From assembly GCF_001704275.1 (NCBI RefSeq), contig NZ_CP011533.1, positions 744,001-808,000 of the forward strand: a stretch of DNA of 64,000 nt, given 5' to 3'. The translations under genes were made by a program, and so were the position numbers. The stretch is from Streptomyces noursei ATCC 11455 (GTDB lineage Bacteria; Actinomycetota; Actinomycetes; Streptomycetales; Streptomycetaceae). The notes beneath the pieces are model-generated. The model had not been told where the DNA came from, searched no databases, and was given only the letters and a program-made list of their open reading frames with translations. This document shows, in pieces, positions 50,201 through 62,200 of the stretch (positions are counted from its first letter, which is position 1; every line of letters starts with the position of its first letter).

Positions 50201-53200
50201 TGAGTGCGGACCAGTTCGAGAAGTTCCTGGCGCCGCTCGTCGGCGGTGAGCCCGGACAGGCGGTTGACGAGTCCGGCCACGGTGACGGAACCGCCGGCCG
50301 CCGTACGGCGGGTGCGGGTCCGCACCAGTCCGCGCAGAATCGCGGGGACCTCACCCTGCGCGGCCAGCGCCGCCAGGTCGAGCCGGACCGGTGCGACGAG
50401 GGCCGCGGCCGGGATGGCGATCGTGTCGCCGGTTCCCGACGTGCTGGCGGCGGCGCTGCCGGCTGCCCTGTCTGGCGTGCTGGTTCCGGCAAGAGCGAGT
50501 GCCGCGTCGAAGAGGGCGAGGCCCTGCTCCGCGGAGAGCGGCGGGATGCCGGAGCGGGCGAGGCGGTCGGCCTCGGCGTCCGACAGCATGCCCGTCATTC
50601 CGCCGGTCTGGTCCCACGGCCCCCAGGCCAACGAGAGTCCGGGCAGGCCCGCTGCCCGGCGCTGGGCCATCAGCGCATCCAGGAAGGCGTTGGCCGCGGC
50701 GTAGTTGGCCTGGCCGGCGCCGCCGAAGACCCCTGCGACGGAGGAGAAGACGACGAACGCGTCCAGGTCCAGGCCGCGGGTCGCTTCGTGCAGATGCCAG
50801 GCGGCATCCGCCTTGGGCCGCAGGACGGTGGCGAGCCGCTCCTCGGTGAGCGAGCCGATCACTCCGTCGTCCAACACACCGGCCGTGTGGACGACCGCCC
50901 TCAGCGGGTGCTCATCCGGCACGCCGGCGACCAACGCCGCCACCGCATCGCCATCGGCCACGTCACATGCCTGCACGGCCACCTCGGCACCGTGCGCCGT
51001 CAGCTCGGCGACCAACTCCGTGGTTCCCGGGGCATCGGGGCCGCGCCGGCTGACGAGCAGGAGATTGCGGACGCCGTACCTGTCGACGAGGTGCCGTGCG
51101 AACTGCGCGCCGAGCCCGCCGGTACCACCGGTGATCAGCACCGTGCCGTCCGCGTTCCACTCCGTGGGCACGGCCGTGTCGGCGGGCGACGCCAGGCGGG
51201 TCAGCCTGGCGGCGTGCAGGTGTCCGTCGCGCAGAAGCAGTTGCGGTTCGTCGGAGGTGAGAGCCTCGCCGAGGACCGCGGTCGACGCCTCGGTCCCGTC
51301 GAGGTCGAGGAGGCCGAAGGTGCCCGGGTTCTCGGTCTGGGCGGAGCGCACCAGGCCCTGGACGGCCGCCGCGGCGACATCCTGCCCGTCGGCCGCGCCG
51401 CGGGTCACGAAGACCAGGCGCCTTGCCGCCAGACGCTCGTCGGCCAACCATGCCTGGATCGTGCGCAGGGCCTCGGCGGTGAGGCGGCGAGCCGCGTCTA
51501 CGGCCGCCGCGCCGGCTCCGATGGTGCCTTGGCCGGCCACCGTGGCGTCGTGGTCGTTCACGTACTGAGCGATGGCGTCCTCGGTGGTGAGACCGATGAG
51601 TGTGACGTCAGGGACGGACACTTCGGGCCCCGCCGCGATCAGCGCGTCAAGGCTCTCGTACGCGGCCGCGGTCGTGGTCGTGGTCGCGCCAGCAGAGGAA
51701 CTGCTGAGCGCTTCGGCGAGCCCCAGGTGGTCGGTTCCGATGATGGCTACCGACGGGTGGTCGGCGGCCGGGGTGCTCGGGACCGTGGTCCATTGGACGC
51801 CGAAGAGCGCATCGCTCAGCTGGGTGTGAGATGCGTTGACCTCATCGAGGGTGAGGCGACGGGTACGAAGCGCGTCGATGGAAATCACCGGCGCACCGGT
51901 CGGATCCACCGCGGTCACCGACACCGCATGCTCACCCGCCGGCGCCAACCGCACGCGCAAAGCCGTCGCACCCGAGGCGAAGAGGGAAACACCCTCCCAC
52001 GCGAACGGCAACGCAGGCCCACCATCGGCGGATTGACCTTCAAGGGAGGAGAGAAGCGAGGCATGGAGCGAGGCATCCAGCAACGCCGGGTGCAACCCGA
52101 AACCGGTCGCCGTATCAGCGCTCTCAGCAACCTCGTCCGACAGGGCGACCTCTGCGAAGAGTTCCTCGCCGCGACGCCACACCGCACGCAACCCCTGGAA
52201 CACCGGGCCATAACCGAACCCAGCATCCGCAAACAGCTCGTAGCAGCCCTCAGCATCCACCGACACCGCACCCTGCGGCGGCCACACACCACCGTCACCG
52301 AACCCACCGACCTGGTCAGCCACACCAGAGGCCAACACACCGACAGCATGCTGCGACCACACCGCCTGACCCACACCATCAGGACACGAATACACCCCCA
52401 CACCACGACGACCCGCAGCATCAGGAGCATCCACAGCAACCTGAACCCGCACCCCACCACGCTCAGGCAACACCAACGGCGCCGCCAACGTCAGCTCCTC
52501 AACACGACCACACCCCACCTCATCACCAGCACGCATCACCATCTCCAGCAACGCCGTACCAGGAACAAACACCCGCCCCATCACCGCATGATCAGCCAAC
52601 CAACCATGCGACGACAACGACAGACGACCCGTCAACACCACCCCCGCACCCGCAGCCAACTCCACCGCAGCACCCAACAACGGATGCCCCGCAGACCCAA
52701 GCCCCACAGCACCCACATCACCACCAACACCAACCCGACCAACCGGCCAGAACCACCCACGCTGGAACGCATACGTCGGCAACTCCACCCGCCCCGCACC
52801 CACACCAGCGAAGAGCACGGGCCAATCGACGCGCGCGCCGGCGATGTGCAACTGGGCCAGGGCGGCGAGTGCCGCCGGTTCCTCCGGCCGGTCCTTACGG
52901 AGCAGCGGTACCGCGAGGGAGGATTCGGTGAGCGAGGCTCCTGCCATGGCGGCGAGGACGCCGTCCGGGCCGAGTTCCAGGAAGGTCCGCACGCCCTCGG
53001 CTTCGAGGGCCGTCACCCCGTCGGCGAAGCGGACCGCCTCGCGGACGTGGCGCACCCAGTACTCGGCCGAGCACAGTTCGTCGGCCGTGGCCACCTGGCC
53101 CGTCAGATTCGAGACGACGGGGAGGGACGGAGCAGCATAGGACAGGCCCTCCGCCACCACACGGAACTCCGCCAGCATCGGATCCATCAACGGCGAGTGG

Positions 53201-56200
53201 AACGCATGCGACACATGGAGTCGGGTCGTGCGACGCCCCTCGGCCGCGAACCGCGCCCCGATCTCGACGGCGGCATCCTCCACACCCGATACGACCAGTG
53301 CGTTCGGCCCGTTGATGGCGGCGATCGCTACGTCGTCGGTCAGATGCGGGGTGACTTCGTCCTCGGTCGCCTGGACCGCGATCATCGCACCGCCGGCCGG
53401 CAACGCCTGCATCAGCGTCGCACGGGCGGCCACCAGGCGGCAGGCGTCCTCCAGCGAGAACACCCCGGCGACATGCGCCGCCGCGATCTCACCGATGGAA
53501 TGACCGGCCACGAAGTCCGGACGGACACCCCAACTCTCCACCAGCCGGAACAGCGCCACCTCGATGGCGAACAGAGCCGGCTGCGTCCAACCCGTCTCGT
53601 TCAGCAACTCCGCATCGTCGCCCCACATCACCTCACGCAAACCGGCCTGGGCGGGCAAGGCGGCGTCCAGGTGGTCGACCACGACATCGAGAGCCTCGGC
53701 GAAGACCGGGAAACGCTCGTACAACTCACGCCCCATGCCCAGACGTTGAGCACCCTGACCCGAGAACAGCACCGCGTGACGACCCGCGCCGACGCGGCCG
53801 GTGGCAGCGGCAGCATCGGCCTCGTCGGCAGCAATCGCCGACAATGCGCGGGCGGCGTCGGCACGGTCGGCGGCGAGTACCACCGCACGGTGTTCAAAGG
53901 TCGAGCGGCCGGTGACCAGGGACATTCCCACGTCGACGAGGCGAAGCTCCGGGCGTTCCTCGATCGACGACAACAGTTTCGCCGCCTGGGCGCGCAGGGC
54001 CTCCGGTGTCTTGCCGGAAAGCACCCACGGCACCGTGGACGGCTCCACGGTGTTCGTCTCCATCACCGGACGCCGCGCGGCCTCCGGACGCTCCAGAATC
54101 ACGTGCGCGTTGGTGCCGCTGATGCCGAAGGAGGAGACACCCGCCCGCCGCACCCGACCCGTCTCCGGCCAAGCCGCCTGCTCACTGAGCAGCTCCACCG
54201 CACCCTCGGACCAGTCCACATGCGAAGAAGGCGCATCCACATGCAACGTCCGCGGCACCACACCATGCCGCATCGCCAACACCATCTTGATAACGCCCGC
54301 CACACCCGCAGCAGCCTGCGTATGCCCCAGATTCGACTTCACCGAACCCAACAACAACGGCCGCTCAGGCTCACGATCCCGCCCATACGTCGCCAACAAC
54401 GCCTGCGCCTCGATCGGATCACCGAGCGTCGTACCCGTACCATGCGCCTCCACCACATCCACGTCACCGGCCGTCAGACCACCACTGGCCAACGCCTGCC
54501 GGATCACCCGCTGCTGCGACGGACCATTGGGCGCCGTCAAACCATTGGACGCACCATCCTGGTTGACCGCCGAACCCCGCACCACAGCCAAAATCTCGTG
54601 ACCATTGCGCACCGCGTCCGACTGCCGCTCCAGGACCAACACGCCGACGCCCTCGGACCAGCCCACACCATCGGCCGCATCCGCAAACGCCTTGCACCGA
54701 CCATCCGGCGACAAACCCCGCTGCCGAGCAAAGTCCACAAACACCGCAGGCGTCGACATCACCGTCACACCACCGGCCAACGCCAACCCACACTCACCAC
54801 TACGCAACGCCTGCATCGCCCAGTGCATCGCCACCAACGACGACGAACACGCCGTATCCACCGTCACCGCCGGGCCTTCCAACCCCAACGTGTAGGCCAC
54901 CCGACCCGACGCCAAACTCGGCGAACTCCCACTGCCCTGGAAACCCTCGAACTCCGGACTCGCCAACATCGCGCTGTAATCGCTGTACATCACCCCCGCG
55001 AACACACCCGTCCGACTACCCCGCAAACTCACCGGATCAATACCGGCCCGCTCGATCGCCTCCCACGACGACTCCAACAACAACCGCTGCTGGGAATCGG
55101 TCGCCAACGCCTCCCGCGGACTCATCCCGAAGAACCCCGGATCGAACTCCCCCGCCTCATGCAGGAACCCACCCGAGCGCGTGTAGGAGGTACCGAGATG
55201 GTCGGGGTCCGGGTGATAGAGGGATTCGACGTCCCAACCACGGTTGGTCGGGAAGGGGGACACCGCGTCGACGCCGTCCGTGACGAGCCTCCACAGGTCG
55301 TCCGGAGAGGCGACCCCGCCGGGGTAGCGGCAGGCCATGCCCACGATGACGATCGGATCGTCCGCCACCGCAACCGCGGCCGGCTGCACGGTCGCCACCT
55401 CGGCATCCGTGCCCAGCAACTCGTCCAGGACGTAGGAGACCAGCACTTCGACGGTCGGATAGTCGAACACCATGGTCGCGGGGAGCCGCAGACCGGTGAC
55501 GGTGTTGAGGCGGTTGCGCAGTTCCACCGAGGTGAGGGAGTCGAAGCCCAACTCCCTGAAGGCACGTGCCGGATGAACGTCGTCGGCGTCGGCGTGGCCG
55601 AGGACCAGGGCCACCTGGCCGCGCACGAGGTCCAGGAGGACTTCCTGTCGCTCGACCGGGTTCAGTCCGACGAGCCGTTCCCGCAGCCCGGTGGCGGTTG
55701 CCGATTCCGCGGCGGCGGCGCGGCGCGAGCGGCCTCGGATCAGGGACCGCAGCAAGGGCGGCACCTCACCCTGGGCACGCAGTGCCGACAGGTCCAGGCG
55801 GACCGGGACGCAGGTGGCGTCACCGGTCGCCAGGGCCGCGTCGAACAGTGCCAGTCCTTGCTCCGCGGTCAGCGGTGGCACTCCCGAACGGGTCAGGCGA
55901 TCGGCCTCGGCGTCCGCGAGCATGCCCGATGTGCCATCGGTCAGCGACCACGGTCCCCATGCGAGTGACAGGCCGGGCAGTCCCTCCGCCCGGCGCCGCG
56001 TCATCAGCGCGTCCAGGAAGGCGTTCGCGGCCGCGTAGTTGGCCTGGCCGGGACTGCCGAAGACCCCGGCGAGAGAGGAGAAGACGACGAACGCGTCCAG
56101 ATCCAGGCCGCGGGTCGCCTCATGCAGATGCCAGACAGCATCCACCTTCGGCCGCAGCACCGCGGACAACCGCTCCCCGGTCAACGCACCCACCATGCCG

Positions 56201-59200
56201 TCATCCAGCACACCAGCCGCATGAACCACCGCGGACACCGCATGCCCGCCAACCAACTCCACCACCGCGGCACGATCGGTCACATCACACGCAACCACCC
56301 GCACCCGCGCACCCACACCCGCAAGCTCCGCCACCAACTCCCCAGCACCCACGGCACGTTCACCACTGCGACTGACCAACAGCAGATCCCGCACCCCATA
56401 CTCGGCCACCAGATGACGCGCCAACACCGCACCCAGACCACCCGTACCACCAGTGACCAGGACCGCACCCTCACCCGAGAACGACACACCAGAGCCACCC
56501 CCGACGCCATCCCCGGTGCCATCAGCACCCGCACCGACCTCGGTGAGCGGCCGCCGCACCAGACGCGCGACCCGCAACACATCACCGCGCACCGCAAGCT
56601 GCGGCTCACCACTGACCAACGCAGCGACGAGCGCAGCCGCACCCACCGCACCATCCGGATCCAGATCGACCAGAGCAAAACAACCCGGATTCTCCGACTG
56701 CGCCGAACGCACCAGACCCCACACCGCAGCAGCAGCCACATCACGCCCGACCGTCGCACCACGGGTCACGAAGACGAACTTCGTGTCCGCGAAGTGCTGC
56801 TCTTGCAGGCGGGTCTGTACGAGGGCCAGGGCTCGGCGGGTGAGGTCGTGCACGGCCGCCGGGACGGGTGCCGCTTCTGCGGTGCCGGTCTGGTCGGAGG
56901 CGACGAGCGGCAGCGCGATCAGCGCGGGCGCGGGTTCATCGGTCGACAGGGTCGTGCGGACGTCGACGTCGGCGCCCGCCGCACGCAGGGCCGCGGTGAG
57001 CTCGGAGGTGAGTTCGGAGGTTTCCGTACCGACGACCGCGACCGCCGGGATCACGGTCACCGTGTCGTCCGGCTGGGACGCCGGCTCCGGGGCCGAGGCC
57101 CAGTCCAGGCGGAACAGCGCGTCGCGGGCGAGGGCCGCGGTGGCGCTCAGGGCCGTCGCCGAGACGGTGCGCATGGAGAGGGCCTGTACGGACGCGACCG
57201 GTGCACCGGTGGTGTCGGCGATGGCCAGGCTCAGCGTTCCGTCGGAGTCGCGGCCGAGTCGGACGCGGACCGAGGAGGCACCGGAAGCGGCCAGGGAGAC
57301 GCCGCGCCACGAGAACGGCACGCTGCCCGTCCGTGTGGGCTCCCCGTCCGGGGCGACGAGCCAGGCTGCGTGCAGTCCGGCGTCGAGCAGTGCCGGATGC
57401 AGCCCGTACGCCTCGGCTTCGGTACGGCCGGCCTCCGGCAGTGCGACATCGGCGAACACCTCGCCGTCGCGGCGCCAGGCCGCTCGCAGGCCCTGGAAAG
57501 CGGGCCCGTAGCCGAATCCTTCGCCGGCCCGGGACGCGTAGAAGTCCGCCAGGTCAACGGGTTCGGCGTGCGCCGGCGGCCACACGGTGGCATCGAACGG
57601 GACGGTTGCCGTCGCCGGCAGGCCGGCGACGAGGACGCCGGTGGCGTGTTGGGTCCACGGGGTGTCGGTGCCGGTGTGGGTGTCACTGTCGGTGGTCGTG
57701 GCGCGTGCGGGACGCGAGTGGATCGTGACGGTGCGGCGCCCGGTGGTGTCGGCGACGCCGACCCGGACCTGGGTCTGTACCGCGCCGCGCTCGGGCAGGA
57801 CGAGCGGTGCGGCGAGCGTCAGTTCCTCGACGTGGTCACAGCCGACCTCGTCGCCGGCGCGCAGGGCGAGTTCCAGCAGTGCGGTGCCGGGCAGCAGGAC
57901 CTGTCCCATGACGGCGTGGTCGGCCAGCCACGGATGCGACTGCAGTGACAGCCGTCCGGTGAACAACAGGCCCTCTTCGTCGGCGAGTTCGACGATGCCG
58001 TTGAGGAGCGGGTGGCTCGCGCCGGCGATGCCGACGGCGGCGGCATCCGCGGTGTCGCGGGGGCCGGAGGGCCAGAAGGGACGGTGTTGGAACGCGTATG
58101 TCGGCAGGTCCACCGGGCGGGCGCCGGTCGGGGCCAGGAGGGCGGCCCAGTCGATCGGGGTTCCGGTGGTGTGGAGCCGGCCGAGTGCGGTGAGCAGGGT
58201 CCGTTCCTCGGGCATGTTCCTGCGGAGGACGGGGACGGTGACCGTGTCGTCGGCGACGGTTTCCCTGGCCATGGCGGCGAGGACGCCGTCCGGGCCGAGT
58301 TCCAGGAAGGTCCGCACGCCCTCGGCTTCGAGGGCCGTCACACCGTCGGCGAAGCGGACCGCCTCACGGACGTGGCGCACCCAGTACTCGGCCGAGCAGA
58401 GTTCGTCGGCCGTGGCCACCTGGCCCGTCAGATTCGAGACGACGGGGAGGGTCGGGGTGGCGTAGGACAGGCCCTCGGCCACCGCACGGAACTCCGCCAG
58501 CATCGGATCCATCAGCGGCGAGTGGAACGCATGCGAGACCCGCAGCGCGGTCGTCCGGCGCCCCTGGTCGGCGAAGTGTTGTGCCACGGTCTGCGTGGCC
58601 TCTTCTGCGCCCGAGATCACCACGGAGGTCGGGCCGTTGACGGCCGCGATCGCCACCTCGTCGGTCAGGTGCGGGATGACTTCGTCCTCGGTCGCCTGGA
58701 CCGCGATCATCGCGCCACCGGCCGGCAACGCCTGCATCAGCGTCGCCCGCGCGGCCACCAGACGGCACGCGTCCTCCAACGAGAACACCCCGACGACATG
58801 CGCCGCCGCGATCTCACCGATGGAATGACCGGCCACGAAGTCCGGACGGACACCCCAACTCTCCACCAGCCGAAACAGCGCCACCTCGATGGCGAAGAGC
58901 GCGGGCTGGGTCCAACCCGTCTCGTTCAGCAACTCGACATCGTCGCCCCACATCACCTCACGCAAACCGGCCTGGGCGGGCAAGGCGGCGTCCAGGTGAT
59001 CGATCACGACATCGAGAGCCTCGGCGAAGACCGGGAAACGCTCGTACAACTCACGCCCCATGCCCAGACGTTGCGAGCCCTGACCCGAGAACAGCACCGC
59101 GCAACGTCCCATGGTGACCGTGCCGGTGAGGGCCGAGGGGTCGGACGCGGCGGTGGTGGCGAGGGCGGACAGCGCGCGGGTCGCCTCGTCACGGTCGGTG

Positions 59201-62200
59201 CTCAGGACGACTGCCCGGTGGGTGAACTGGGAGCGCTGGGTGGCGAGGGACAGGGCGATGTCGGCGGGTGCGAGTTCGGGGCGCTGCTGGAGGTGGGCGA
59301 GGAGGCGTGCGGCCTGGGCACGCAGGGCCTCCGGCGTCTTGCCGGACAGTGCCCACGGCATTACGGGCAGGTGCGCGGTGGCCGGCGCCTTGGCGGCTGC
59401 CTCCGCCGTGTCGGCTTCTTCCGGCGCCGAGTGCCGCGCGGCCTCCGGCTGCTCCAGGATGACGTGGGCGTTGGTGCCGCTGATGCCGAAGGAGGAGATA
59501 CCGGCGCGACGGGCCCGGCCGGTCTCCGGCCAGGCGGTCTGCTCGGTGAGCAGTTCGACGGCGCCGGCGCTCCAATCGACGTGCGAGGACGGCTCGGTGA
59601 TGTTCAGGCTGCGGGGCAGCACGCCGTGCCGCATCGCCATGACCATCTTGATGACGCCGGCGACACCGGCGGCTGCCTGGGTGTGGCCGAGGTTGGACTT
59701 GATCGAACCGAGCAGCAGCGGGTTCTCGGGGTCGCGGTCGCGGCCGTAGGTGGCCAGGAGGGCCTGGGCCTCGATCGGGTCACCGAGCGTGGTGCCCGTG
59801 CCGTGCGCCTCGACGGCGTCCACGTCGGCCGTGGACAGGCCGCCGCTGGCCAACGCCTGACGGATCACCCGCTGCTGGGACGGGCCGTTGGGCGCGGTCA
59901 GGCCGTTGGACGCACCGTCCTGGTTGACCGCCGAGCCGCGCACCACGGCCAGGATCTGGTGGCCGTTGCGCACGGCGTCCGACTGGCGCTCCAGGAGCAG
60001 CATTCCGACGCCCTCGGACCAGCCGACGCCGTCGGCGGACTCGGAGAACGGCTTGGAGCGGCCGTCGGGGGCCAGTCCGCGCTGCCGGGAGAACTCGATG
60101 AAGGTGTCCGGGATGGACATCACGGTGACACCACCGGCGAGGGCGAGGGTGCACTCACCGCCGCGGAGTGCCTGTGCGGCGAGGTGCAGGGCGACCAGCG
60201 AGGAGGAGCAGGCGGTGTCGACCGTCATGGCCGGGCCTTCGAAGCCGAAGGTGTAGGAGACCCGGCCGGAGGCCACGCTCAGTGCGCTGCCCTGCCCCTG
60301 GAAGCCTTCGAATTCGGCGCCGTCGAGGCGGGTGCCGTAGCCGCTGTACATGACGCCGGCGAAGACGCCGGTGCGGCTGTCGCGCAGGGTCAGCGGGTCG
60401 ATGCCGGCCCGCTCGATCGCCTCCCACGAGGACTCCAACAGCAGGCGCTGCTGGGAGTCCGTGGCCATGGCCTCGCGGGGGCTCATGCCGAAGAAGTCGG
60501 CGTCGAAGTCGGCGGCGTCGTGCAGGAAACCGCCGGTGCGGGCGTACGAGGTGCCGGCGTGCGCGGGGTCGGGGTCGTAGAGGTTGTCCAGGTCCCAGCC
60601 GCGGTTGGTCGGGAAGTCGGTGACGACGTCGGCGCCGTCGCCGAGCAGGCGCCACAGGTCCTCCGGCGAGCCGATGTCGCCGGGGAAGCGGCAGCTCATG
60701 CCGATGATGACGATGGGGTCGTCGGTCGGTCCCGCGGTGGGGTCGCCGGGCTCGTCGGGGTCCGACTCGGCGTCGGGGCCGAGCAGTTCGGTGAGCAGGT
60801 GTGCGGCGAGGGCATCGGCGGTGGGGTAGTCGAAGACGGCCGTGGCCGGTAGCCGCAGGCCGGTGGCCGCGCCGATGCGGTTGCGGAGTTCGACCGCGGT
60901 GAGCGAGTCGAAGCCGAGGTCGCGGAAGGCGCGGGACGGGTCGACGCCGTCGCCCGAGGTGTGGCCGAGGACCATCGCGGCCTGGTCGCGGACGAGCGCG
61001 AGGAGGGTGTCCCGTCGCTCGGCGCGCTGGAGCCGGGTGAGCTGCTCGGCGAGTCCGGTGTCGCCGGGTGTGGTGGCGGCTGCGCGGCGGATGGGCGCCT
61101 TGACCAGGCCGCGGAGGAGCGGTGCGATGTCGCCCCGGGTGCGCAGTGCGGCCAGGTCCAGACGGACCGGCACCAACGCGGCACTCCCCGTCGCCAACGC
61201 CGCATCGAACAACGCCACACCCTGATCAACCGTCAACAACGGCATACCCGACTCAGCAGCACGACGGACATCCCGCTCCGTCAGCCCCGCCGTCATCCCC
61301 ACACCCTGATCCCAAGCACCCCACGCCAACGACACACCAGGCAACCCACCAGCCACCCGATGAACCATCAACGCGTCCAAAAACGCATTACCCGCCGCAT
61401 AGTTGGCCTGACCCGCACCCCCGAACACACCCGCAACAGACGAGAAGACAACAAACGCGTCCAGATCCAGACCACGCGTCGCCTCATGCAGGTTCCACGC
61501 ACCATCCACCTTCGGACGCAACACCGCAGCCAACCGCTCCGGCGTCAACGAACCCACCACACCGTCATCCAACACACCAGCCGCATGCACCACCGCAGAC
61601 AACGGATACGACTCCGACACACCGGCAACCAACTCCGCAACAGCCGAGCCATCACCCACATCACACGCCGCAACCACAACCCGCGCGCCCAACGACTCCA
61701 ACTCCGCGACCAACCCGGCCGCACCCGCAGCACCCACACCAGAACGACTGGTCAACAACAAATGCCGCACCCCACACGACCGCACCAGATGCCGGGCCAC
61801 CAACCCACCCAGACCACCCGTACCACCCGTCACCAACACCGTTCCCTCGGGCTTCCAGGAGCGGGGCAGGGTGAGCACGATCTTGCCGATGTGCTTGGCC
61901 ATGCTCATGAAGCGGAACGCGTCCTTGGCGTGCCGGACGTCCCAGGTGCGGACCGGGAGTGGCCGCAGTGCGCCGGTGCGGAAGAGGTCCATCAGCTCGG
62001 CCAGCATGGTGCCGATGGTTTCCGGCACCACCCAGGCGAGGTCGAAGGACTGGTAGGAGAGGCCGTCGGGAACGGAGTCCGCGGCGCGGATGTCGGTCTT
62101 GCCCATCTCCAGGAACCGGCCGCCGTCGCCGAGCAACCGCATCGAGGCGTCGACGAAGTCACCGGCGAGGGAGTTGAGGACGACGTCCAGGCCGCGGTCG

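Noticed and set aside
48685..55968. Very long open frame on the plus strand opposite the PKS gene
   Set aside because: It is the antisense of KS, AT and DH coding sequence; the translation is His/Arg/Thr-rich with repeats mirroring the module duplications and has no domain character. High third-position GC creates such frames.
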